Assembly (NCBI GenBank): GCA_963920765.1 | Contig: OY987243.1 | Span: 2,108,001 to 2,172,000, forward strand | DNA from: Ulota crispa | Lineage: Eukaryota; Streptophyta; Bryopsida; Orthotrichales; Orthotrichaceae | Length of the DNA stretch: 64,000 nt | Direction: 5' to 3' | Shown: piece after piece, positions 23,061 to 34,530 of the stretch | How the letters are laid out: the number at the start of each line of letters is the position of its first letter | How positions within the stretch are numbered: position 1 is the stretch's first letter | Translations under genes and position numbers: made by a program | The notes under the pieces: model-generated | The model's input: the letters and a program-made list of their open reading frames with translations, nothing else | Database searches by the model: none | What the model was told of the DNA's origin: nothing

Positions 23061-24292
23061 CAAAATTTTGAACCCTCCAAGAGGCCCTTAACAAGTCTAA
23101 AAAAGAACCCCAAGACATGTACTTTTTGCAAACAACAAATCACTAATCCCCTATTTCCATCCACCCTTTGAGTTCAATGCAATCATGAAAGATATCAATG
23201 TTATTATGCTGTCCCAATTGGACAAAGATGTGGGTACAATATAACTATAAATTCTACTTTATCCTATTTTTATAAATGAGTGAAGTACTTGAATATTGAC
23301 TAGTGAGTACATTTACATATTTCATGAGGACAACACTTTACATATTGTTTTGGAATGTGCATGGGTGATTGCAAGAAATAGGTGTACTACATTTTGTCCC
23401 CTATTACCTTGACAACTTGTTTTAGTGTTGTATCTTTTGCTTCAAAAGACCTTTTGACCTGAAACTTTAGGACAACGTGAACATCAAAGTTGCAGATGTT
23501 CCCTAATTTTTAAACATTTTTTAAAACTATTGTAGTGTTTTTTTTGGGTTTTAGATAATTTGTCTATTTTTGCTGTTTTGGGGGTTTTCAGTACTACATT
23601 GGGTTGTAAAATGTGATTTTAGGGCCACAAATGAAGGTAGTTGTTAAGGAGTAAGAGTTACAAGTACTTGTAAACCAGTTTTGGAAAATTCCTGTTTCTT
23701 TGTTTTGGCCATTCACTCAAAGTGAGCAACTTGTCTCCCTCCACTAGTGCAAGGTCAAAAACTCTATTTGACAATCAATTGCATCAGCCCATGGTAATGA
23801 AAGTGATCACCAATGGCCATTTTTTTTTCTTGAATTTTTTTACAATTTTCTACAAAGCAAAAAAGAAATTGTGTTTTTATTGGTAATTTTTGTCCCCCTA
23901 TTTTTGTGCATAACTTTTAGAATAAATTTTTTGGCTAGTTATGAATTTTCACAAGTGTGCTATTTTAAATGCATTACAAATTTCCATTTTTTATTTTATT
24001 TTTTAAATTTTCATTTCAAAAGCTCATAGTACTACCTATAGTACTACTAGTTTTAAGGGTGTTTGAGACAAAACTGTGAAGTGTTTCTTGCAACTACCCG
24101 CATGTGGCTAAGGTCTTTCATACAAGGACTAGATTACCATTTTATACACATACTTTTTGTGACGTACAATTGGAATGTCATACGAGGTAGAGACACTTCA
24201 CACATGCTTCTAATGTACCCAGCCTAGGCTCAATAAATTTTAAGAGCGTCAAAAGTTAAGGGCCTCTTAGAGAGTTCAAAATTTTGCTAATG
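23061..24292. mobile_element. CATTAGCAAA-ended element, copy 1, interrupted
   Basis: It is similar to 56147-56588 on both sides of an inserted 737-bp element. The ends carry CAAAATTTTGAACCCTCC and, inverted, CATTAGCAAAATTTTGAACT. Its left tip seems to be truncated by a few bases. It is non-coding. Confidence 0.65.
23363..24099. mobile_element. GGGTGATTGCAAGAA-ended MITE, copy 1 (737 bp)
   Basis: The inverted termini are GGGTGATTGCAAGAA and GGGTAGTTGCAAGAA. It is flanked by GCAT on both sides (23359-23362 and 24100-24103). The related copy at 56147-56588 runs through this point without the insert. It is homologous in reverse to 37224-37967. A 4-bp duplication that is not TTAA suits Sola-like elements among others. 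No transposase is present. Confidence 0.75.
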
Positions 24293-24945
24293 AATTTTGC
24301 TTTCTCTTTGACCAAGGTTTTTTTTTTTGGGCTTGATTTCAAAAGCCTTTTGATTTTTTGGAAGTTTGCTAATATTTAATGGGATATTTCACTATAAAAT
24401 TATAGGGTTTTCCAAATAACAGTGCTCTCATATTATATTGTCAATAGAAAAATCATATATAATATGCGGGTCCTATTTACTTGGTGCACTGAGGATGCCC
24501 TAATTATTGCCATTTTGAAGCCAAATTCTCTTAATTCTAATATAATAGTACAATTCAACCAATACCTCAAACAAAACTCCCACCAAGTTACACTTTAACC
24601 CCTTAAGCCCCAAGCCCTTTTTTAATGTGAAAGTTAGTGAAAATTGCCGCTTTTGAAGGAATGAGTAGAAAAGTAAGAAATAAGTTTTGTTTGAAAATCC
24701 AAGTATAGGATCTTGCCTTAGACTATGGGAGGTACCATTAGAAGAAAAAGGGGTCAAATTTAATTGACTGGTATACAACTCCATGTCCAAAACAACTGCG
24801 CTGCGACTGCATAACAATTATGAGAAAGAGTGGAATTGAGGGAGATGCAGTGTAGTAATATGATTCTCTGTCGCGGATGAAGTTTGTTTCAAATAGTTGG
24901 AGTTGGTTTCCGTTACCTATTTTAGATCCACCAGCAAATGAATAT

Positions 24946-25315
24946 GCTGCAGTTCTGACATTCCTCTGACAACTAAGTCAGCTAGTTGTAAGGGAGTTGA
25001 GGTTCTTTACAACTAGTGGGCTACCATTACTCCACTATTACTCAAGAACAACTCAAAAAACACTATGGCCAAGTTTTCTAGAAAATTTCAAGGACATTAT
25101 TATTTTAGCTGCCCGTCATGATGCTCCTATGCTACAGTTCTGACATTCCTTTGACAACTGAGTCAGCTAGTTGTAAGGGGATTAAGGTTCTTCACAACTA
25201 GTGGGCTACCATTACTCCACTACTACTCAAGAACAACTCAAAAAGCACTATAACCAAGTTTTCTAGAAAATTTCAAAGACCTTGTTATTTTAGCTGCCCG
25301 TCGTGATGCCTTGAC
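24946..25315. repeat. Direct tandem duplication, unit about 185 bp
   Basis: Units 24946-25130 and 25131-25315 differ at only a modest number of positions; both contain ACAACTAGTGGGCTACCATT and TTTTAGCTGCCCGTC. Neither unit carries a long frame. The surrounding stretch (24300-25890) otherwise shows only AT-rich sequence. Confidence 0.8.
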
Positions 25316-25899
25316 AGTCATCAATTTCTCTCTATTCACTTTTAGTGTGAATGCATCCACCTGAAGTAGTAGTGTAGCAATTGTTTACAAGTTGTTCATG
25401 AAGGTTTTATAGATAATTTCAAACTTTTCATAGAGGCATAGTACAATTGAGTTGCAATTGTATTTAAGATGTACACTAACGTTCTCATTTTGCAGTGACA
25501 AAGATTTGATTTTAGATTAAGTCTACTTGTAGAAGGAGGACGTCAACCATGGTAGCAAAAACCACATACATTTCATGACTAGAAGTACAGATTATTTAAA
25601 ATATGTATTTCTTGAGCTAGCCACCATTTAGTATGCTCTAATATCTTGCATGAGCTAATAAATTATCTTCTGCGGATAATTCAATTGCGGACAAAAAAAT
25701 ACCAAATTTTATTGCAAAAAATTAACCACACAAACTTCTAGAAGAAACGTGTCTTGGAAAACCCTAAACCTAAAGCCGACTTTCCGCCTCCATCACTAGG
25801 ATTTGCATTAAGAGGCGCATAAAAGTAACTATAAGGTTGGACTCCAAAACACAATCTCCTCCTTTGGTACACACACCGCACATTCCCTGGAGCTAGGGT

Positions 25900-26337
25900 T
25901 TAGCATGTCAAATCCATTGCTGATAGCAGCAAGCTCTTCATTACTTGCAAGTGAAAGAGTGGCGCGAGAGCTCGCGTTGCATCAATGGCAGTTACAATTA
26001 AATCAAAGCTTCCACCACTACCTCCGCAAAGAAACTTGCGATTGAAGAGCACCAAGGCATTAGGGTCCGCATCTTTGTCCATTGATTTTGGTGCAATTTT
26101 TCCGTAAGAGGTGAGAACAACTGCGTCCGTTGACGGAAGAGACTTCATGATAGAAGCAGGGGTTGGAGCTTTGGAGGGCCTCTCTAGTTCACACGCAATG
26201 TTCAGCAAGGGAACACTTTGTTTCATAGGGGGTGTGCATAATTTTGGCGAGCGCTGCATTGTCAGAAAAGATGTCGATAGTGGACTCAAGCTCAAAATCG
26301 TTTGACAACTCCAGAAAGAATTTCCGCAACATTGCAC
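25900..26337 (-). CDS. Hypothetical ORF of 145 codons, doubtful
   Basis: The minus-strand frame (with the core FNRKFLCGGSGGSFDLIV) lies in a 600-bp island of higher GC inside AT-rich spacer. The opposite strand is also open for 64 codons, so coding direction is unclear. I recognise no domain. It may be an exon, a captured gene fragment or chance. No splice partners were found. Confidence 0.2.
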   Translation of the reverse strand: MQCCGNSFWSCQTILSLSPLSTSFLTMQRSPKLCTPPMKQSVPLLNIACELERPSKAPTPASIMKSLPSTDAVVLTSYGKIAPKSMDKDADPNALVLFNRKFLCGGSGGSFDLIVTAIDATRALAPLFHLQVMKSLLLSAMDLTC

Positions 26338-27929
26338 CAGGTAAGATTATCTACACCAAAAACATGTAATCGCCAATAATCTCTCTTGAGCTTCCAATGC
26401 ATGCAATGCGTCTTTGAGAGTCACCTCCCTTCTATGGGAGTCACATTCTTTCTATAGGAGTCACATGATTTATGGTTGAGTTTATTATACTTTTCAGTAG
26501 TTCTTTCATAGTTATCACCATTACTTTGACAGTGGTAAATCCCTTTGCAGTAGTATTACAGTTGTCACTAGTTACAGTGTAGTTGTTTATTGTACTCCGT
26601 GGTTGTATCATAGTAGTTTCATGTAAAGATATAGTTGCTCATTCTACTCAATAGTTGTGTTTCAATTGTTTCCAGTCATGATCTAGTTGTTTTTTGTACC
26701 AAGCAGTCGTATTGTAGTTGTCACCATTTGTGGGCTATTTTTTTTGTCATATGGTTGAAGAATCCAATTGAATCTGCCAATATTAATTACGATTTTTGAA
26801 ACTTTGGAGTAGGTACCCACTGACGCAACAGTCACACCCACCAAGGTACACAAAAAGGGCAATGAAGGAGGAATTGCGTCGTGTATTGCAACTACACAAT
26901 TCTTTATGCTTTAATCACAACTGCAACTCCATTGAAGACAAACTACTTAATTAGTAGTACTATTAGCTTCAATAGAAAAAAACAACACTAGAGCATACCA
27001 TATACAACTCCAAATCAACTATGGTGCAACTGAACATGAACTGTCCTGGAAACGTGAAGAGCAAGAGGAACCTGCATGCAGGCAATAATAATACAGTAAA
27101 GAAATTTATGAATAGAATCTTAGCAAATGGAGGTCTAACACCTGCCAAAACCCAGAACCATTTCTAGTTGTACAATAGTTGCAGTCAAGTGTCACATTTA
27201 GGCACCTCAAAAAAATTTAGTGCCCGTAGGAATTTCGAGCACCTATTGGACTTGCCCCGCTTCCAAAAACACACTGATACAGATGAAGCAGATGCATGTC
27301 AAAAGGATGAACTTTGCACAGACGCCATTACTATCTGACATCCAAATTCAAACATGTTCATAATAACTGGGAGCCAACTACAAGTAATGAAGTTGTTTTC
27401 TAGTTGTTTGTGTCATTCACTACTAAAAATGGACTTGTTTTCAGCGTTGTATATCTCTTGTTTTCCACATGTATACATGTGAGGACAAACCAGCTCATTC
27501 TAGAAATAGAGGGGTGAAATATTGAAATTTAAAGTGAAAAAAAGTGTTTTTCCCTATTGCCCAAAAATTTCAGAAGCCTTTCACTGCTCTTATATAAAAA
27601 AAATGCTCTACACAAAGTTGAGGTTTATTTTTTCCATGTACAAGACTAAGTTAGGTATGTGTGAGAGAATTTTCAAATGAATTGGAGGTGTAAAACACAC
27701 TTTGTAAAATCTTGCAAAGCCGAAAGGTCATGAAATTTGCATATGCTCTATGCATAATTGGAGGCTGTAGGTAAAACTTAAATAATCAAGTCACTTTTAT
27801 CCATATGGTGAAAACCAAGGAATCTTAATATGTTGCAACTTGGGAAAATAAAGTCAAAAATTACATACACAAAGAGCTCAAAAAGTTTGCACCAATTTTA
27901 CAAGGGGCAAAAGGAATGGAGGTTTGGGA
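26338..27929. other. Intergenic sequence, no gene seen
   Basis: AT-rich with simple imperfect repeats: a triple GGAGTCAC motif near 26415-26465 and many TAGTTGT words to about 26750. No recognisable genes. Confidence 0.55.
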
Positions 27930-28285
27930 GTCCCATACCTACCCGCAAACTAAAATTTCTCAATCATCAATATAAATCAAACAGTTCAAAACTTCCCACA
28001 TATATATAAATCTAAATAACTAGTTTCAAATTTTAAATTTTTTTAAAGCGCAATTTAAAAAGAGTTTTGTAGGCTACCTAGATTGCCCGCCCTCCCTTGT
28101 TTATAAGGAATTCATGCATGACTTCTTCAATAAATGTTGGAATGAAGAAAAACTTAGATGCCCGTGTAGGTCTTAGAACTCCCTACCTTCAGTAAAAGTT
28201 TCAAAAACTCACACAAAATAATTTAGCTATAGGTACATGCCCAAAATCCATTTGTCCCCCAACGGGACAGTTGGGCCTTTAGGAG
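27930..28285. mobile_element. Truncated TTAA-type element (right half)
   Basis: It ends GGGCCTTTAGGAG followed by TTAA (28286-28289). The sequence CCATACCTACCCGCAAACT and the text after it parallel the right arm of the foldback at 29887-30612. I could not find the left terminus, so the start is approximate. Confidence 0.5.
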
Positions 28286-28892
28286 TTAACAAAACACAAT
28301 GTTCTTGGAACGACTTGTTGCCCAACCTCCTCTCTTCATTCTTCTCTAATTTTTCTCTATTATTTGTTTCACTCCCATTCTTCGTACAACTAATTTTTTC
28401 TTTGTGTTTTTGTGAGCACATTTACCTTCATCCTTGCAACAAAACAAGCACAACCAAATTCTAAGATAATTTTTTTTAAATATCCTAAACTGGATGCCTG
28501 GCCTTTACTCAGATGTGCCTTTAAGAATATGCAATTGATATTAAAAAATCAATACATAGAAAATTTTGCATAAAATTTTTAAAAAGAGGAGAGAAGAAGT
28601 ATCTCCGTCAACTTGGCAGGTGGTCCATCCTCCAGCTGTGATCCATTACTTTTGTTTTGGCCACGGCATTCTTTACAGGAAAAAACCACTAGAAATAACG
28701 TATCTACACTTGAAGTCCCACTATCACTATTTTTTTACCCTAAATTTTATAAACAGAAAAAAAATGTAGATACAGTATTTTGATTTGATTTTGTTCTTTT
28801 TTCCTTTTTCTAGATTCCAAGTATAAGTTATTTGATACTTTGCAAAAAGGAACAAAATTATAAGCATAGCATAGAAGCATACTGCTTCTTAA

Positions 28893-29627
28893 CCCCTAAA
28901 GGACCAGATCCCCTTTTTATAGAAACATAGCAATTTTGGGCAGGTACTTGTGATCAGAGCTTTTCATATTTTAGGCTGAAATTTTAATAGAATGTGGGGA
29001 CAAGGTTTATCTTTCATGTGCACTAAACTTCATGACATTTGGAATTATGAGTAAAAAGTCATGGCCTAATATGTTGTTTTTTACATTCGGCGGGCAACCT
29101 GGGCAGATTTTTAAAAATCGTTTTTTTCAGAAACAAAAGTTTCAAATTGGTTTAGGAGATTTATGTGAATGTAGGAAGCTTTGAATCATTCCATTTGGAT
29201 CAACGAGTTGAAAGTTATGAGGAGTTTTTGTTTGCGGGCAGTTATGGATTCTCTACTCCAAAATAAACTGTGAAGTCCTTTGTTTTACTCAATTTTCAAT
29301 ATTTTGGATAAAAAAACAAAACCAAAGGATGAAGATTGTTTATGACAACATTATGACCATTGGGATTGCAGTTTTTCATTTCCATAATTTAATTCTTAAC
29401 AATTTAGTGTTTTGAATTATTCTCTACTTCTTTTTACTTACTAATAACTTCCAATCCACGCAATGGAAAACTTTGATTTTTTTTTCCACATCTTCTGAAA
29501 CCATTGCTCTACAAGATCCTATGGTCACATATGCATAAAAATGTTTTTGTTTTCAAATTTGGTTGATGCTCTAAAAATGGCATTTTTGAAGAGTTTTTGA
29601 TGAAAACTTTGCTTGGTCCTTTAGAGG
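28893..29627. mobile_element. CCCCTAAAGGACC-type MITE, copy 3 (internally deleted, 735 bp)
   Basis: TTAA lies at 28889-28892 and 29628-29631. It is collinear with 9436-10348 but lacks about 178 bp of interior; the junction is near 29449. It is closer to the copy at 19586-20499 at several diagnostic bases. Confidence 0.8.
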
Positions 29628-29886
29628 TTAAAATCCATAAAATAAGTATTAAAAAAAAGGTTATTTTGAAATTCCATCTTTGTAAAATAGTTTAGACTCT
29701 AATTCCACTAATCCTAGGATAGTTACAAAACTATCAAATTGGATGCAATATTTTATAAAATAGAAGACATTCCAGTGGTTCTTGTACCATGTATAAAATT
29801 TTCTTTATTGAATCTACTAATCATGCTCGATTATGCTCTGAGATTACGTGTCTAAAACTTTAGACCTAAAAAGTCTATTACCTTAA

Positions 29887-30612
29887 CCCCTAAAAGCCCA
29901 CTTGTCCCTTTGGGGGATAAAATGAATTCTGGGCAACTTACTACAAGTGGATATTTCATTGTTTTTCTTTGAAAATTTCATACATGATGTATTCAAGGAG
30001 TAGCTTTAATGTCCAACAATTTTCATAACTTTTTACTGCATGGCTCAAAAGTTATTGCATGATATGTTTTTTTTTTGGAACTCCGGGTAGCTTAGGCACC
30101 TCAAAAAACTTTTTTACAAATTAACTTTTTTGAACTGTAAAAAAGAAAAATGGTTCTTTAGACTTATGTGTACATGGGAAGCTTTGAACCATTCAATTTT
30201 GATTGATGATATGAAAGTTATGAGACATTTTAGTTTGTGGGTAGGTATGGCTCCATACCTACCCACAAACTAAAATGTCTCATAACTTTCATATCATCAA
30301 TCAAAATTGAATGGTTCAAAGCTTCCCATGTACACATAAGTCTAAAGAACCATTTTTTTTACAGTTCAAAAAAACTAATTTTTAAAGAAGTTTTTTGAGG
30401 TGCCCAAGTTGCGCGGAGTTCCAAAAAAAAAACATATCATGCAATAACTTTTGAGCCATGCAGTAAAAAGTTATGAAAATTGTTGGACATTAAAGCTACT
30501 CCTTGAATACATCATGTGTGAAATTTTCAATGAAAAAAGATGAAATGTCCATTTGTGGTAAGCTGCCCAAAATCACTATTTTGCCAAAAAACAGTGCTCA
30601 GGCCTTTAGGGG
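29887..30612. mobile_element. 726-bp TTAA-flanked foldback element with about 360-bp arms
   Basis: TTAA flanks both ends (29883-29886 and 30613-30616). The left arm reads CCCCTAAAAGCCC inward and the right arm, inverted, reads CCCCTAAAGGCCT. The arms are almost identical over their inner 300 bp and meet at a 2-base loop near 30251 (GTAGGTATGG-CT-CCATACCTAC). The whole element is one palindrome. It is non-coding but would give a very long double-stranded RNA if transcribed. Confidence 0.85.
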
Positions 30613-30709
30613 TTAAGATGGTGAAAGCAATCAACTAGTCTAATACTTATAAAATATGCCTTGCCTACCTATCCGTTGGGTAATTACCACCGGATTGGTA
30701 GGTAAGAGG

Positions 30710-30935
30710 GGGGTGGATGGGGATGGGGGATGGGGGGATGGATGGATGGGGGATGGGAATGGGAATGGGGGATGGGGGGATGGATGGATGGGGGGATGGA
30801 TGGATGGGGGGATGGATGGATGGGGGGATGGATGGATGGGGGGATGGATGGATGGGGGGATGGATGGATGGGGGATGGATGGATGTGGGGTGGATGGATG
30901 GGGGACGTGGGGATGGGACATGGGGGACCTGGGCA
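30710..30935. repeat. G-rich minisatellite, 16-bp unit
   Basis: The core 30774-30880 is built of the unit GGGGGGATGGATGGAT in six to seven copies. Degenerate GGGATGG and ATGGATGG words extend on both sides. Because the unit has few stop codons all frames look open, but the predicted proteins are an artefact of the repeat. There are repeated G4-G6 runs on one strand. Confidence 0.9.
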
Positions 30936-31012
30936 CATGGGGGGCATGTAATTATGCTCAAACTTGCATTTACCTTGGTAAATGGGTTTATATGTATATA
31001 TATATATACATA

Positions 31013-31489
31013 GGAAATTGCTAAAGCTATATTCAAAATTGTTAACGTCACATTCCAAGGTGCCCTTTAAGCATGAAATCTGAGAATTTAATGCTAATTT
31101 TGTTGATTTAAATTCAAAGATTTGTTTTACCTCTATCATTCTAAGGTTGTATTCAAAAAACTCGAAGTTGCTTGAATTTGAAATTAAAAGTGTAGGACTT
31201 TTGAATTATTTAATGCAAAAATACATCAAAAAATAGCTATGGTGCAATAAAAGTTCAACAAAAAATTAGACTTGTTATTCTTTCTTTCAAGGAGGTGGTA
31301 ATGCTATGATTGAATGAACGATGGACCACTTGAATAGAAAAAAATAGCACCAAATCCTCAAATTACATACTCACAGGGGTGTGGCGTTCGCAATTTTGAA
31401 TGTGGCATTAGAAATTTTGGTGTGAGGGGTGTGGCGTTCGCAATTTTGAATGTGGCATTAGAAATTTTGGTGTGACTTTAGCAATTCCC
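31013..31489. mobile_element. GGGAATTGCTAA-ended MITE, copy 1, TA-flanked
   Basis: It has TA at 31011-31012 and 31490-31491. The ends are GGAAATTGCTAAAG and, inverted, GGGAATTGCTAAAG. It is in reverse orientation relative to 35621-36004. It holds a 50-bp direct duplication (31375-31424 and 31425-31474). The TA duplication suits Tc1/mariner (Stowaway-like) MITEs. Confidence 0.7.
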
Positions 31490-31657
31490 TATATATATGT
31501 ATATGCATATATTTGTATTTATAAAAAAAATATGAAACACATTACGAGAATGTCTATTTAGTCCATGATAATTTCTTATAAATAGATCATTAGTGACCCA
31601 ATCCTAGCAGTTTTATTATCAGGTTAAGGATTTGCATTGATCTATTACTCTAACTAC

Positions 31658-32000
31658 TAAGGTAGGAGGTTCATATTCCGCTCATATTCTGCTCAGGCTC
31701 TAAAATACATCCACCTTCTCAAATGTAATCAGTCTATACATGTTGTTTTTCATAGTCTTCATCAATGTATAAGCAGAGTACATTTGAGGAGGTGGACAAT
31801 TTTAGAGCCTTATGTCACTTTGTCTTCAAAATTTCATAACTAATTCCACAAAGTTCCAAAAAATATGAAACAATTTTGATTTAGATGCCAATTCCTCTTG
31901 TCTTTCAAAAAAAAATTACTAAAAAATATTTCAAAAAGTTACACCTCCCCAAAATTCAGTTTCAGCCCTGAGATGGTCGATTTATGAGCCTCCTACCTTA
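31658..32000. mobile_element. TAAGGTAGGAGG-ended foldback element (343 bp)
   Basis: The terminal inverted repeat is TAAGGTAGGAGG(T/C)TCATA. The inner arms also pair (GGCTCTAAAATACATCCACC with the inverse of GGTGGACAATTTTAGAGCC). It belongs with the outer element of the 13292-14093 nest. It is non-coding. Confidence 0.75.
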
Positions 32001-33168
32001 GTACCACATTTTGCCTACATCAGGGTAGTTGGAAAGATGCTAGTTTAGCCCTTGAGCTTATTACATAAACTGCTAGCAGTTTAACTTATAAACTGATGAT
32101 TGGGGTGTATACTGACATTACCTGTCAGAAGGTTTTCAATTTTTCTTTTTCTTTGGATTACCAGCCCTTGGCTAGATCGAGACTCATAGGCAGTGAGTGA
32201 GACCGGAATGCACAAGCAGTGCCGAATAACTTACTCTCAGTTCAGCTCAGTGTGCACGCATGAGGGGTTAGCAGTTTTTCGCAAATTACAGACGGATACC
32301 AGCTGCATTGAGCGTCCGGACTTAGGCTCTCACAATTTTGGAAAAAATTTAGTAGTTTTTCAAATTTGGCTGCAACTTAGACTAACGCTACATAGGGGTT
32401 GTATTTTGGTATTTTATGAGGTTTTTTGTACTAGTTTGCTTTGTTACATTTTTCTTCCTTGTGAAGAGAATAACATGTGTTATTGGGTTGAAGACACCTT
32501 GTGCATCAGTTGATGTTATTTTGTGATTGTAAAACAATGAGCACATGAGTGGTGAGCCAAGATTAAATGAGTAGGAACTAATTTTGAGCTCAAATCAACA
32601 AAAACATTTAAAAGATAGTAAGTTTTTCAAAAAATGAACATTTATAATGCACACTTATAAGGCCATATGTAGATGTTTATAAGTGAAATATAATATTTTG
32701 ACAAAAAATTTAGGCTTGTAACTCACTGCTCATGGATCCCTCTCACGATTTAGCATTCCCCATTGTAACACTGGCTTGCTTTTTGAATAAGGAGCCTCTT
32801 CTTGAAAGTAGCTTTTGTTGATGTACCGCTTTCTTTCATCTGGTCCAAAGCTAATATATAGGCAATTAAATTTCTACAAGTGATATAGTATGATGAAAAT
32901 GTGCGTATGAAGCTTAGCTAGATTTGGAGCGAAACAAAAAGTGCCATGGTCAAAATCGTGACTTTTGACAGTCTATTAGGGTTGAGAGTGGCAGTCTATT
33001 AGGGTTGTTAGAGTGGGAGTTACGCTCTCAACAATGAGGCAATTTGGGCAAATGATATTTTCATTTTCTTTAATTTCCAGGGCCTACCTTAGTATTCAAT
33101 ATAAAAAATTTGAGGCTTGTAATCTTATTGGCCTCAAAAATGAGAGAAAAAAAAAGACTGTGTTGAAG
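32001..33168. other. Intergenic sequence, no gene assigned
   Basis: One 106-codon + strand frame (32193-32513) without recognisable features lies in a moderately GC-balanced patch. The remainder is AT-rich. Nothing more is supported. Confidence 0.45.
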
Positions 33169-33172
33169 TTAA

Positions 33173-33398
33173 CCCTTAAACATCCCAAGGGCATAGTAGA
33201 TACGTTGTTGTATATTTGGCATTTGTTACCAATAAAAAAAATTAATTTGGGATTTCAAATAGCTCTCTAGAACTACGTTTATTTATATTCCAACTTCTTT
33301 GTTGATCTCAAATGTAATAAAGGTGTGGATCCATTCCAAATACAAGAAAAATACCCTATATTGTACTAGTCGCAAAGGGCCTTCTCGACGTTTAAGGG
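33173..33398. mobile_element. 226-bp TTAA-flanked MITE, copy 1
   Basis: TTAA is at 33169-33172 and 33399-33402. It is the same length as and highly similar to 41492-41717, sharing TATTCCAACTTCTTTGTTGA and GTGTGGATCCATTCCA. The ends are CCCTTAAACATCCC and, inverted, CCCTTAAACGTCG. Confidence 0.8.
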
Positions 33399-33503
33399 TT
33401 AAAGTTGAGAACTCTAAGGGCGGACTTTTAGATGAGGTAGGGAATTTGCGTGGAAGCGTGCGGTTTTTATTTTGGAAAATATAAATTTTTGATTCAAGGG
33501 GAT

Positions 33504-34530
33504 TTAGTGACACCTCAAGTAGAAAAGGGAGCAAACATACCCTGCCAATTGATTGATTTTGAGAATGCATTTTCTCATCTTGGAACTTGCAATTGGTTTT
33601 TCTCCAGCTGAACACCGCATGTCTTTGCCGTCTTCACAAGCACATGGAAATCCGTCTATTCCCCTGATGGTTAAGTATTTCGCACGATTTGAAGCTGCTT
33701 TATTAGGTCCTGTCTCAAGTATTTCACGTTCCTTGGTTGTAGAGAAAGGAAACAAAGTTACATAACACCGCAGCATCGGCGACCGTCTGCGGTGGTTTTT
33801 CTGCTCCAATCCACATTGCTTGCAATTGCTCTTTTTTTCTTGACAATCAGACTGCTCGGATTTGGTACATTCTCTCATTCCGTGATAACGGGCAATGGCT
33901 CTCATTATGGCTTCTGCTCTCGCATATTGCAATTCTGACGGCGTTTGCAGTCCCAATTAGTCGCCACATTTTCGTCTGATCATTCTTTCATATGCTTCAG
34001 TCAGTTTCCTGCGGCATCGTACACTGGCACACATTTGTCTCATGTTGTTCATTGGTGAGTTGGTCGCCAAGGTAAAACCATGCTTTATGTTGCATACGAT
34101 GTGGCCAGGATTGTCTACCCTCCAAGGGATTGTTCGGTTAGTCCAATCATTTTTTATGTTAGATTTTTTCAAGATCACAACCTGACGATTTTCATTAGAA
34201 AAAGTAGTAACGTCACTACAGGTGGATTTGTGCCACAGCGATCGGAAGAACTGTTTGTGAAGCAAGCTGAGGTGTACACGAGGGCGTGGCTGGGAGAAGT
34301 TGTATCTAATCATTGCCTCGTCAACCCCATCTCCATGAACTAGCTTGGGTCTTAGGACATGAGCACCAGCAACAGCCAAACTGCAGCCGGGGTATGCCGT
34401 CCCCCATTTGCCCATTCACGTTCTAATTCGGAATGTGAAACTGCCAAAATCAGATGTCACATCTGTTTTGCCATTTCCGTATCCGCTATATCCACCATAT
34501 CCGTCATACCCGTCATATCCGTTGGTATCT
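33504..34530 (-). pseudogene. Relic of an unidentified protein gene with two in-frame stops
   Basis: One minus-strand frame stays open from about 34530 to 33504 except for TGA at 34416-34418 and TAA at 33957-33959. The upstream part encodes a Gly-Tyr repeat (GYDGYDGYGGYSGYG) from a short CCGTCATA-type tandem. The middle is Arg/Lys/Cys-rich (RQMCASVRCRRKLTEAYERM) and the last part includes a CKQCGLEQKNH stretch. A further minus frame at 34513-34773 may be an upstream exon. GC is higher than in the surrounding repeats. I do not recognise the family. It could also be a real gene whose introns I have failed to place. Confidence 0.35.

Noticed and set aside
24594..24620. Start of another TTAA element (CCCCTTAAGCCCC)
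   Set aside because: No matching right end was found within a few kilobases, so it is not listed as an element.
30640..31139. Long overlapping frames on both strands (Pro-His-Ile-Ser and Gly-Trp-Met-Asp rich)
   Set aside because: They are produced by the 16-bp minisatellite, whose unit lacks stops in most frames; no gene is implied.
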